Both the position numbers and the translations under genes were made by a program. DNA of 20,606 nucleotides, from NCBI GenBank assembly GCA_051881355.1, contig JBJEPS010000031.1, positions 1 to 20,606 on the forward strand, in the 5' to 3' direction. Position 1 is the stretch's first letter. Each line of letters starts with the position of its first letter. Shown here piece after piece: positions 13,984-20,606 of this stretch. The stretch is from Fimenecus sp051881355 (GTDB lineage: Bacteria; Bacillota; Clostridia; Oscillospirales; Acutalibacteraceae). Below the pieces are notes generated by a model that had not been told where the DNA came from, made no database searches, and worked only from the letters and a program-made list of their open reading frames with translations.

Positions 13984-14922
13984 ATGGCAAAAAAAGATTC
14001 AATGCTCACGCCTGAAGAGCGGCTTGCACGCGCAGAGCGTAAAAAAGAAAAAAGAAAAATCTTCGGCGAAACCTTTTTGAAAGCAGCGGCACTGTTTTTG
14101 GCAGTTGTTTTTGTGTACTCGGTTACATATGTTGCGTTCGGCAAGGGCAGAACGGTTTATCAAGGTGTGCAGGTTGACGCCGGCGCACTCGTTGTAAACG
14201 GGGGCGCTTCAAGCAGCACCGGCGGCAGCGCAGACAGCAGTGCAGACGCAGCAGCACCGGCTTCCGACGAAGCGGAAGAAGCGGCAAAGGCGATTAACGC
14301 GGCAACCGCAGCGGCGGCAGTGGCTGGTTATGACTGGACGAGAACCAGTGAATACACCAAGCCCGTAGACGTCGGCAGTGCGACGGATGTTCTGAATAAG
14401 GTTATCCAGGGCGTAGATGAAAACGCAAATGTGGACTCGGTTGTCGGCGGCTTTATCGGCATCGGCACCAAAGAAGCGAAAATCGAAAAGGGTAAGGACG
14501 CAGCGGAGTGCATCGGCTATCACGGCGAAAGCTACAAGCTGAAAGCAACCTCCCTGAAAGCCTCTGACCTGAAAGATTTGACGGTAAGTGACGGTACATA
14601 TACCTTTAAACTGGCAGATGCCAACACGCCGAAGAAAGACGGCTCTACGGCATTGAACCGCTTGACAGACGATATCGTCATTCAAGAAGAAGTTTCCCAA
14701 GAAATTCAAGACCAGGTCGGTAGCGCGGTTACGGTTACAAGCTTGGTAGGCGTATACAGCAACATCAATGTCAAGGTTGTCATCACCGACGGCAAGCTGA
14801 CGGAAATGACCTATTCTTACGATGCAGATGTGACGGAGCTCGGCTTGAAGGTTGCAGTGGTCAGCGTAAAAGGCACAGGCGCTATGCACACCGAAGCAAC
14901 TTACAGCAACTTCGTGTATTGA
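13984..14922 (+). CDS. Paralogue 1: single-pass membrane protein with unknown secreted domain
   Basis: I do not recognise the family. The 312-aa protein has a charged N-terminal tail (MAKKDSMLTPEERLARAERK), one membrane segment (about 31-52), a Gly/Ser/Ala-rich linker (about 70-95) and a C-terminal domain (about 95-312) expected outside the cell. That domain has one Cys (in AECIGYHG), a block LNRLTDDIVIQEEVSQEIQ, and ends in TYSNFVY. Residues 81-312 are almost identical to paralogue 2, with a single residue change (Ala versus Thr in SADxAAP). The ATG at 13984 is preferred over an upstream in-frame ATG at 13945 because GAAAGGGG precedes it and all three paralogues begin MAK. It is the first gene of a three-gene run behind its own promoter. 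Confidence 0.88.
   Translation: MAKKDSMLTPEERLARAERKKEKRKIFGETFLKAAALFLAVVFVYSVTYVAFGKGRTVYQGVQVDAGALVVNGGASSSTGGSADSSADAAAPASDEAEEAAKAINAATAAAAVAGYDWTRTSEYTKPVDVGSATDVLNKVIQGVDENANVDSVVGGFIGIGTKEAKIEKGKDAAECIGYHGESYKLKATSLKASDLKDLTVSDGTYTFKLADANTPKKDGSTALNRLTDDIVIQEEVSQEIQDQVGSAVTVTSLVGVYSNINVKVVITDGKLTEMTYSYDADVTELGLKVAVVSVKGTGAMHTEATYSNFVY
14222..14919 (+). repeat. Long direct repeat, copy 1
   Basis: These 698 bases match 15187-15884 at a fixed offset of 965 bases. I compared both copies line by line and found two differences: G14248 versus A15213 (Ala to Thr) and C14913 versus T15878 (silent). Similarity stops abruptly at the linker on the left and at the stop codon on the right. Confidence 0.97.
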
Positions 14923-14945
14923 TTGGATGAGAGGGAGACAGTAAC

Positions 14946-15887
14946 ATGGCAAAAGAAGTATTGACCCCTGAAGAAATTGCAGAGAAAAAAATCAGACGCT
15001 CCAACGGCTGGACCCGTTTTTGGGCAATCGTTTTGGCGCTGGTTTTGGTAGGCGCGTCCACCTCTTTCGCAGTGAAAAAGGCAAGCGACGCCAATGAAGA
15101 AGCGGCGGCGCAGCAGGCAGAGCTTGCTTCGCAGTATGCAGCCAGCGTAAATGCGGGCAGCGCACAAAGTTGGGACGACGGTGCAAGCGGCAGCGCAGAC
15201 AGCAGTGCAGACACAGCAGCACCGGCTTCCGACGAAGCGGAAGAAGCGGCAAAGGCGATTAACGCGGCAACCGCAGCGGCGGCAGTGGCTGGTTATGACT
15301 GGACGAGAACCAGTGAATACACCAAGCCCGTAGACGTCGGCAGTGCGACGGATGTTCTGAATAAGGTTATCCAGGGCGTAGATGAAAACGCAAATGTGGA
15401 CTCGGTTGTCGGCGGCTTTATCGGCATCGGCACCAAAGAAGCGAAAATCGAAAAGGGTAAGGACGCAGCGGAGTGCATCGGCTATCACGGCGAAAGCTAC
15501 AAGCTGAAAGCAACCTCCCTGAAAGCCTCTGACCTGAAAGATTTGACGGTAAGTGACGGTACATATACCTTTAAACTGGCAGATGCCAACACGCCGAAGA
15601 AAGACGGCTCTACGGCATTGAACCGCTTGACAGACGATATCGTCATTCAAGAAGAAGTTTCCCAAGAAATTCAAGACCAGGTCGGTAGCGCGGTTACGGT
15701 TACAAGCTTGGTAGGCGTATACAGCAACATCAATGTCAAGGTTGTCATCACCGACGGCAAGCTGACGGAAATGACCTATTCTTACGATGCAGATGTGACG
15801 GAGCTCGGCTTGAAGGTTGCAGTGGTCAGCGTAAAAGGCACAGGCGCTATGCACACCGAAGCAACTTACAGCAACTTTGTGTATTAA
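14946..15887 (+). CDS. Paralogue 2: membrane protein with the same secreted domain as paralogue 1
   Basis: The protein has 313 aa. The N-terminal tail (MAKEVLTPEEIAEKKIRR), membrane segment (about 22-42, GWTRFWAIVLALVLVGA) and a Glu/Ala/Gln-rich spacer (50-80) differ from paralogue 1. From residue 82 to the end the protein is the same except for one residue. Its membrane module is instead closest to paralogue 3 (GWxRFxAIxLAxVL in both). It is therefore a mosaic: membrane module like 3, outer domain like 1. It starts 23 bp after paralogue 1, with GAGGGAG 8 bases before the ATG, so it is in the same transcript. Function is unknown. An N-in/C-out envelope protein is inferred from the positive tail and single membrane segment. 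Confidence 0.88.
   Translation: MAKEVLTPEEIAEKKIRRSNGWTRFWAIVLALVLVGASTSFAVKKASDANEEAAAQQAELASQYAASVNAGSAQSWDDGASGSADSSADTAAPASDEAEEAAKAINAATAAAAVAGYDWTRTSEYTKPVDVGSATDVLNKVIQGVDENANVDSVVGGFIGIGTKEAKIEKGKDAAECIGYHGESYKLKATSLKASDLKDLTVSDGTYTFKLADANTPKKDGSTALNRLTDDIVIQEEVSQEIQDQVGSAVTVTSLVGVYSNINVKVVITDGKLTEMTYSYDADVTELGLKVAVVSVKGTGAMHTEATYSNFVY
15187..15884 (+). repeat. Long direct repeat, copy 2
   Basis: This is the partner of 14222-14919, with two differences in 698 bases. Recombination between the copies would delete 965 bp and fuse the first gene to the second in frame. Confidence 0.97.
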
Positions 15888-15944
15888 GCAGCACACCGAT
15901 ATACGCACAAAATGTGCATACTTTGTTAGGAAAGGAAGAGCATG

Positions 15945-17198
15945 ATGGCTAAAAAACCAAAAGTCGAACTCACGCTGGAAGAGCTTCAGGCAAAGAAAAG
16001 CAAACGCCAGCGCGGTTGGGTTCGTTTCTGTGCAATCCTGCTTGCGGTTGTGCTGACAGCCGGTATTTACGGCATGGCATCCAGTGGTGACCCGACGGTT
16101 GTTGAGGTGTACCCGAATGTGGTCCGTGCGCAAACCAAAACGATTGTGCAAAAGCAAGATGCCGAGCCGACCGCTCCGGCAGCTACTGATGATGAGGATG
16201 AGACCTCGACGGCAGCACCGTCCACCTCTGAAGAGGAAAGCAGTATTTTAGATACCCTGATGGGACTCCTCAGCGGTTTGGATTTGAGCAGTCTTGCAGG
16301 CAATTTGAATTTAGACGGCTTGGGCATTACTATTGCCGGCGGTATCCAAACGGCAAAAGACTCCTTGTTGACATTAATTGACCAGTTGGAAGCGGCAATC
16401 AGCGGCAAACCGTCCATTGCGCATGAAGCCGTCGAATATGACTTCGACGAATCCGTGGACAGAGGCGATGAAGCTGCACGCAATTTGTTGGTGGAAGCGC
16501 TGAACAATGCAACGCAGGCAGACGTTGGATATACGGTGACCCATACGGCGAATTACGCTGACGGCGGCAATGTCAGCATCGGTGCGCAGACAGAAACCGT
16601 CAACCAGATTTTGGCGGTTGCCGGGCTTTCTTTAGACAGTGTTGTCGGCGAATTTGCCGGTATGCATTTGGATGAAGAGACCGGTGAGCTGATTCCGACA
16701 ACGACTTTCTCGGTTGCCAAAGGGCAGACCGTCGAAGAGGCAGTAGAAGCATCTGATAATTTGGACGCAAAATGTGTCAATTACGGCTTAATGCCCACCC
16801 AGCTGACTGCGGAAGATATTGCAATTCTTGAGGCGAGACCGTTGGAAGGCTACTATGTGTTCCAAATCAAGAATGTGGACAATCCGAACAGACGCGCGGA
16901 TTGCGGGTTGACTCGTCTGACCAATGACTATTTGGTACAGCATGAAGTGGCACAGCAGATTCAGAACGCGGTTTCTATTACGGAAGTTACATCCAATCCT
17001 CTGAAATTGACGGACTTGGACGCGAAATACACCGGTATACAGGTGACGGTTCAGTTGAATCCCTTGACCGGACGCCTGGAATCGATGGATATTGCCTATA
17101 CGATGTACGGGAAATTTACCGTCAGAACCAACGCCGTGCAGGTTGTCGGTGCGGCAACGATGGTGATTAGTGATAGCTATAGCGATTTTGTTTACTGA
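15945..17198 (+). CDS. Paralogue 3: longer, diverged member of the same membrane protein family
   Basis: The protein has 417 aa: a basic tail (1-24), a membrane segment (about 25-44, GWVRFCAILLAVVLTAGIYG), a Thr/Glu/Asp-rich acidic linker (about 70-98) and an extra region absent from the other two (99-175: ILDTLMGLLSGLDLSSLAG, then an amphipathic stretch). A C-terminal domain (about 176-417) aligns with paralogues 1 and 2 through DSVVGEFAG, the shared Cys at 277, GLTRLTNDYLVQHEVAQQIQ and the closing SYSDFVY. A second Cys (320) is unique. AAAGGAAG (15931-15938) is 6 bases from the ATG at 15945 and only 3 from the ATG at 15942, so 15945 is chosen. It lies 57 bp after paralogue 2 and a strong terminator follows. 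Function is unknown. Confidence 0.88.
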   Translation: MAKKPKVELTLEELQAKKSKRQRGWVRFCAILLAVVLTAGIYGMASSGDPTVVEVYPNVVRAQTKTIVQKQDAEPTAPAATDDEDETSTAAPSTSEEESSILDTLMGLLSGLDLSSLAGNLNLDGLGITIAGGIQTAKDSLLTLIDQLEAAISGKPSIAHEAVEYDFDESVDRGDEAARNLLVEALNNATQADVGYTVTHTANYADGGNVSIGAQTETVNQILAVAGLSLDSVVGEFAGMHLDEETGELIPTTTFSVAKGQTVEEAVEASDNLDAKCVNYGLMPTQLTAEDIAILEARPLEGYYVFQIKNVDNPNRRADCGLTRLTNDYLVQHEVAQQIQNAVSITEVTSNPLKLTDLDAKYTGIQVTVQLNPLTGRLESMDIAYTMYGKFTVRTNAVQVVGAATMVISDSYSDFVY

Positions 17199-17216
17199 GA
17201 ATCCCTGAATGCATAG

Positions 17217-17257
17217 AAAAATCCCCTTTCAAGCGTTATGCGGAAAGGGGATTTTTT
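17217..17257 (+). terminator. Intrinsic terminator of the three-paralogue operon
   Basis: A perfect 14-bp stem, AAAAATCCCCTTTC (17217-17230) with GAAAGGGGATTTTT (17243-17256), has a 12-base loop and a T-run at the right arm. The A-rich left arm means it could also work on the minus strand. Confidence 0.92.
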
Positions 17258-17322
17258 GGCGGAAGACGGCGGTCTTGGTGATTTTGCCAATTTCTTATAA
17301 AGAAATTTAGCAATTTTTAAAG

Positions 17323-17351
17323 TTGTCTGTGTTTTCGTTTTGTGGTATAGT
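17323..17351 (+). promoter_or_regulatory. Promoter of the HD-GYP gene
   Basis: The -35 TTGTCT (17323-17328), a 17-bp spacer and -10 TATAGT (17346-17351) with TGG before it form an extended -10 promoter. The TTG start lies 65 bases further on. Confidence 0.7.
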
Positions 17352-17416
17352 AACATTGCAGTGTTATACATCGTCAAGCATTACGGAAACGGACGTGACA
17401 AGAGGGGGAATGACAT

Positions 17417-18238
17417 TTGAAGACCGTATATTGCAGTGTGCCGTCTTTGATGTCTGTATCTGCGCTGATTAACAATGAAATCGGGCGTAGTGACCGCGCA
17501 ATTATTTACATGGCAGTCATTGCCGTTACCCTGTTGCTTATCGGTATCGGTTCTCTGATTATTTCCGGAATGCATACTGCTGTTTTAAAGCGACGACAAA
17601 AGCGCTATCGCGATATTACGCACCAATCGATTTCCGCAATTGCCAATGCGGTAGACGCCAAAGACCCCTATACGCGAGGGCATTCCGACCGCGTGGCGAA
17701 ATATGCAGCGGAAATTGCGCGTCGCTATGGGCTCAAGCCCCTAAAAGTGTCGGACATTTACTATTCTGCACTGCTGCACGATATCGGCAAAATCGGAATT
17801 CCCGATGAAATTCTCAAAAAGCCCGGGAAACTGACCAAAGAGGAATATGAAATCATTAAAACGCATGCCGCGATCGGCGCGGATATTGTGAAGGATATTA
17901 CGGCAATCCCCAATATCCGCCGTGGGATTTGCGACCACCACGAGTGGTATGACGGCAGTGGATATCCACGTGGCTTGCGGGGTAACAATATCAGTTTAGA
18001 GGGACGTATTATCGGTATGGCAGATGCGTATGACGCGATGGCAAGTGCGCGCGGATACAGCGCACCGCATACGCAAGACTATATCCTGTCCGAAATTCAG
18101 ACAGGGCAGGGGAAACAGTTTGACCCGAAAATTGCGCAAATCGTAATGCAAATGATGGCGGATGGATTTTTTGAGAAGCAACAGGAACCGACGGATACGC
18201 CGTCCGCCGAATCCGAAGCAAAGACACAGACAAACTAA
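17417..18238 (+). CDS. Membrane-anchored HD-GYP domain protein, likely c-di-GMP phosphodiesterase
   Basis: The protein has 273 aa. One membrane segment (about residues 28-52) is followed by a cytosolic HD-GYP domain (about 66-255). The metal ligands and signature are present: H89 in GHSDRV, H121-D122 in HDIGKIGIPDEIL, H150 in KTHAAIG, H174-H175 in DHHEWYDGSGYP and D205 in DAYDAM. HD-GYP enzymes hydrolyse cyclic di-GMP, or other cyclic dinucleotides, to nucleotide monophosphates. The usual RPYR after the DAM motif reads RGYSAP here. The acidic C-terminal tail (256-273) is not part of the domain. The start is TTG at 17417 with AGAGGGGG 8 bases upstream; the nearby ATG at 17410 is in a frame that soon stops. 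It has its own promoter and a hairpin downstream. Confidence 0.9.
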   Translation: MKTVYCSVPSLMSVSALINNEIGRSDRAIIYMAVIAVTLLLIGIGSLIISGMHTAVLKRRQKRYRDITHQSISAIANAVDAKDPYTRGHSDRVAKYAAEIARRYGLKPLKVSDIYYSALLHDIGKIGIPDEILKKPGKLTKEEYEIIKTHAAIGADIVKDITAIPNIRRGICDHHEWYDGSGYPRGLRGNNISLEGRIIGMADAYDAMASARGYSAPHTQDYILSEIQTGQGKQFDPKIAQIVMQMMADGFFEKQQEPTDTPSAESEAKTQTN

Positions 18239-18249
18239 ATTATAACAAG

Positions 18250-18290
18250 CAACCCCCTGTTCGCACAAGGAAGCGGACAGGGGGTTGTTT
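18250..18290. terminator. Hairpin between the convergent HD-GYP and kinase genes
   Basis: CAACCCCCTGTTCGC (18250-18264) pairs with GCGGACAGGGGGTTG (18273-18287), a 15-bp stem with one G-T pair, followed by TTT. It lies between converging genes and may stop transcription from the left; its use from the right is less clear. Confidence 0.7.
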
Positions 18291-18372
18291 CAGTTTGCTG
18301 TGTGCAAAGCGGAGGGGCGGCACGCAGAAAATGCGCGCACAAACAGGGGGAAATACGATATTATGTTGTGCG

Positions 18373-19284
18373 CTATGCAAAATAAGCCTGATACAGCGTG
18401 TGCAATTCCTCCGCCGTCACATAGGCGGAAAGCGCGCCGACCGCCGTGACTGCCTTGCCGCCTGTAATGTTGCCGTATGCAATACAGGTGGAAAACGGCG
18501 CGTCGTGCACAAGACCGTAAATAAAGCCCGCCAAAAATGCGTCACCCGCGCCCGTCGAGTCGACATTTTGAAACGCCGCAACACTTTTCACAAAAAATTG
18601 CTGCCCGTTTTCACTGCCGATACAGCCGTCCTTATCAACTTTTACAACCACCTTGTCAAAATAGGTGTGCAGCCGTTCTGCGGCGCGTTCGGGCGTCGGC
18701 TCGCCTGTGATTTGCAGTGCCTCTTTGCGGTTTGGGGTGTAATAGTCGGCAATTTTTAAATATTTGCCGTACGCGTCAAACGATAAATTTTCGTCCCAAC
18801 CCGTGTCGAGCACCATGATGCTCCCCTCGGCTTTGAGTTGCTCGTAAACGGGCAAAAACCCGCCCGGTTGCATCAAAACGACCTTCGCGCCCGTTGCCGT
18901 TTGATAAAAGGTCTCCAATGCTTCGTCGCTTGGTTCGATACTCCCTTTGCCGTAGGTGAAAAAAGTACGGTCCTCCGGCAAAATAATTGCCGAAGTAATG
19001 TTTAAGGGAATTTTATCGCCTGTATACAAATTGACAGGGTTTACGCCGTTTTCCTGAAATTTCTCTTGGGCAAAACGCGAGAACATATCGTCGCCGAGTT
19101 CTGTCGCAATACGCGCTTCAATCCCCAAACGCCCCAAATTGATGAGTGTAGCGGGAACGCCGCCGCCGAGCTGTAACGAAAAATCATCGCAATAGATTTC
19201 TTCGCCGAGTTTCGGCAACCGCGGAAAGCCCTTATACAGCAAATCGACATTGGTTGCTCCTGCGCCTGCAACAAACTCGCTCAT
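18373..19284 (-). CDS. PfkB-family carbohydrate kinase
   Basis: This is a 303-aa ribokinase-fold sugar kinase that phosphorylates a sugar or sugar phosphate with ATP. The N-terminal signature region is LQLGGGVPATLINLGRLG and the C-terminal catalytic signature is DSTGAGDAFLAGFIYG, with the Asp catalytic base in GAGD. The ATG at 19284 is chosen over an in-frame TTG at 19290 because GGAGGG lies 6 bases upstream of the ATG. Its ATG overlaps the TGA of the GH4 gene (ATGA), so the two are translationally coupled. The usual Asn of the first PfkB signature (GGxxxNxA) is replaced here, so the substrate cannot be read from it. Context suggests it acts on the sugar released by the GH4 enzyme. Confidence 0.9.
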   Translation of the reverse strand: MSEFVAGAGATNVDLLYKGFPRLPKLGEEIYCDDFSLQLGGGVPATLINLGRLGIEARIATELGDDMFSRFAQEKFQENGVNPVNLYTGDKIPLNITSAIILPEDRTFFTYGKGSIEPSDEALETFYQTATGAKVVLMQPGGFLPVYEQLKAEGSIMVLDTGWDENLSFDAYGKYLKIADYYTPNRKEALQITGEPTPERAAERLHTYFDKVVVKVDKDGCIGSENGQQFFVKSVAAFQNVDSTGAGDAFLAGFIYGLVHDAPFSTCIAYGNITGGKAVTAVGALSAYVTAEELHTLYQAYFA

Positions 19285-20606
19285 TTCCAACCCTCCGTGT
19301 AGTCTTTGTTATGTTCGATATATGCCGAAACCAACTGTTTTGCGAGCGAATAACTGTTGACCAGCGGATGGAGCGTCAGCGCGTCCACCGCCGTCGAAAC
19401 GCTTTTTTCACGGATGGCAAGGCTCGAGAGTCGCTCGTAATTTTTTACACGGCGAATAAGCTCCAAATTTTGTTCATCAACCTTGCTAAAACGGTGCGGC
19501 ACTGCCTCTCCGTTTTGTATATCACAGGTGATTTCTACCACATCGGTGTCTAAAAGACCATCTATCGCGCCGGAGTTCGGCACGCATAAAATCATCGAGC
19601 CGCATTCCTCTCGCTCGGCAAGCTCGATAAACCGCAGGGCAACCCCTGCATAGCCGCCGTCATCCTTGCCGAAAATATCGAATTTCCACGGCGTACTGCG
19701 ACGCACGCCCGTTTCCGCCGCCATATAGTTGTTTTCGCGCTCGCCGTAATGTTTCTCGAACACCGCAAGCGCCTTGTCAAAGTCTTTTTCTATATCCAAA
19801 TCCCGCAACGCCGTGGTCATACGGCGGTTGATGTCGGCAATTTGCTCGCCGCGCGTCTGCGGCGCGTTTAAAATGTTCGCAATCGCCTGCTCGCGGTAGT
19901 AAAAATAATATAAATATTCATTTAAAATCGACCCGCGCGCTTTTAAGAGCGACGGCTCAAAATACCGCATATCGGTTTCTTGATAGGCTGTGGGGTTATT
20001 GATCAGGTCTTGCGTAATGTCTTTCCCGTTTAGGGTAACCGATGAAAAATAGGAGAGGTGATTTAACCCGTAAACTTCGCCTGCGGCACTGCCCTCGGGC
20101 GAACCGTACAGTTTTTCAAATGAGCGAAGCATGCCTGACGGCGCGTCGCAAATCCCGTATGTAAAATCATACCCCATATCCCGAAGGGTTTGGCTGACCA
20201 CGCCCGCGGGGTTTGTGAAATTAAACACTTTGCAGTTCGGCTTTGCGAAGCGTTTTACCTGTTCGCAGTAATCTTGCAATGCCGACACCGAGCGCATCGC
20301 AAACGAAAAGCCCGCCGCGCCTGTGGTTTCCTGCCCCAAAAGCCCCAAATCAAGGGCAATGCGTTCATCGCGCACGCGCATATCGTCGCCGCCCGGGCGA
20401 ATGGTCGTAATCACATAATCCGCGTCTTTGAGCGCTTCGCGGCTGTCCATAGTCAGCGAAAACTGCAAAGACGGGCAAATGCGCTTGGCGGTTTCTTTGG
20501 CAAGCGTGCCGTAAATGCGCAGTTTTTCGGGAGCATTGTCCATAAAGACGAGTTCTTGGATTTCTAAATCCTTTGCGCGTGCGGCAAGACTGCGCGCCAA
20601 AAACAG
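19281..20606 (-). CDS. GH4 family 6-phospho-glycosidase (start outside window)
   Basis: Glycoside hydrolase family 4 enzymes use NAD+, a divalent metal and a redox-assisted elimination to split phosphorylated disaccharides. Visible are the metal ligand Cys in YGICDAPSG, the His in GLNHLSYF, FTNPAG, TTIRPGG and the region MDNAPEKLRIYG after the Rossmann start. The reading frame continues to the window edge; the TTG at 20600 is internal, and the GGGS-type NAD-binding start, roughly 12-18 residues, is missing. With 441 codons here the full length would be usual for the family. It overlaps the downstream PfkB kinase by 4 bases. The likely activity is 6-phospho-beta-glucosidase, but alpha-specific GH4 members cannot be excluded. 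Confidence 0.9.
   Translation of the reverse strand: MFLARSLAARAKDLEIQELVFMDNAPEKLRIYGTLAKETAKRICPSLQFSLTMDSREALKDADYVITTIRPGGDDMRVRDERIALDLGLLGQETTGAAGFSFAMRSVSALQDYCEQVKRFAKPNCKVFNFTNPAGVVSQTLRDMGYDFTYGICDAPSGMLRSFEKLYGSPEGSAAGEVYGLNHLSYFSSVTLNGKDITQDLINNPTAYQETDMRYFEPSLLKARGSILNEYLYYFYYREQAIANILNAPQTRGEQIADINRRMTTALRDLDIEKDFDKALAVFEKHYGERENNYMAAETGVRRSTPWKFDIFGKDDGGYAGVALRFIELAEREECGSMILCVPNSGAIDGLLDTDVVEITCDIQNGEAVPHRFSKVDEQNLELIRRVKNYERLSSLAIREKSVSTAVDALTLHPLVNSYSLAKQLVSAYIEHNKDYTEGWK

Noticed and set aside
14222..15884. Repeat pair considered as an insertion sequence or CRISPR-related repeat
   Set aside because: It encodes the host gene's own domain, has no transposase and no terminal inverted repeats, and consists of only two long copies without spacers.
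14901..16157. Long open frame (418 codons) on the minus strand across the paralogue genes
   Set aside because: It is antisense to well-supported genes with ribosome binding sites, and it has the same codon-shadow character as its twin over paralogue 1. Its translation looks unlike a real protein (Arg/Cys/His-rich).
20598..20600. TTG at 20600 as the true start of the GH4 gene
   Set aside because: The frame stays open to the window edge and the conserved NAD-binding start of GH4 is still missing, so the true start is outside.

Overview
The window suggests a spore-forming member of the Clostridia, probably a gut Oscillospirales/Ruminococcaceae-type bacterium. The grounds are a full-length spoIIE, the order PBP2 - minD-like - mgsA, a hisS-aspS pair, Gram-positive style ribosome binding sites, a membrane-anchored HD-GYP protein, roughly 50% GC, and frequent TTG/GTG starts. 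This is inference from gene content; no rRNA gene is present.

Layout. (a) 2-5809, plus strand: the 3' part of a class B penicillin-binding protein (PBP2/mrdA type), a MinD-like ATPase, methylglyoxal synthase (mgsA, own promoter), then hisS and aspS, which overlap by one base. (b) 5963-8934: a small predicted beta-propeller protein and a membrane-anchored metallophosphoesterase fused to a C-terminal PQQ-type propeller. (c) 9191-11235: a PadR - HAAS/DUF1700 - DUF4097-like - PspC operon, a typical Firmicutes envelope-sensing layout, with its own strong promoter and terminator. (d) 11459-13807: spoIIE, behind a promoter with unusually long spacing that resembles Spo0A-activated promoters. (e) 13984-17198: three tandem single-pass membrane proteins with secreted C-terminal domains of a family I do not recognise. 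The first two share a 698-bp block with only two differences while their N-termini differ. (f) 17417-18238: a membrane HD-GYP protein. (g) 18373-20606, minus strand: a PfkB-family sugar kinase translationally coupled to a GH4 6-phospho-glycosidase that runs off the window.

How the parts work together. Region (a) joins elongation-type cell-wall synthesis, division-site ATPase, triose-phosphate overflow and two tRNA charging enzymes. Region (c) is probably self-regulated by PadR. Region (g) is a phospho-sugar catabolic unit. Region (e) is the best candidate for an undescribed system: an operon of N-in/C-out proteins in which the outside domain appears to have been copied between two genes while the membrane modules stayed different.

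Four convincing promoters (mgsA, 5963, padR, HD-GYP) share a 17-bp spacer and a TG-extended -10. No stretch longer than 300 bases lacks a gene. I saw no tRNA, rRNA, insertion sequence or CRISPR array.
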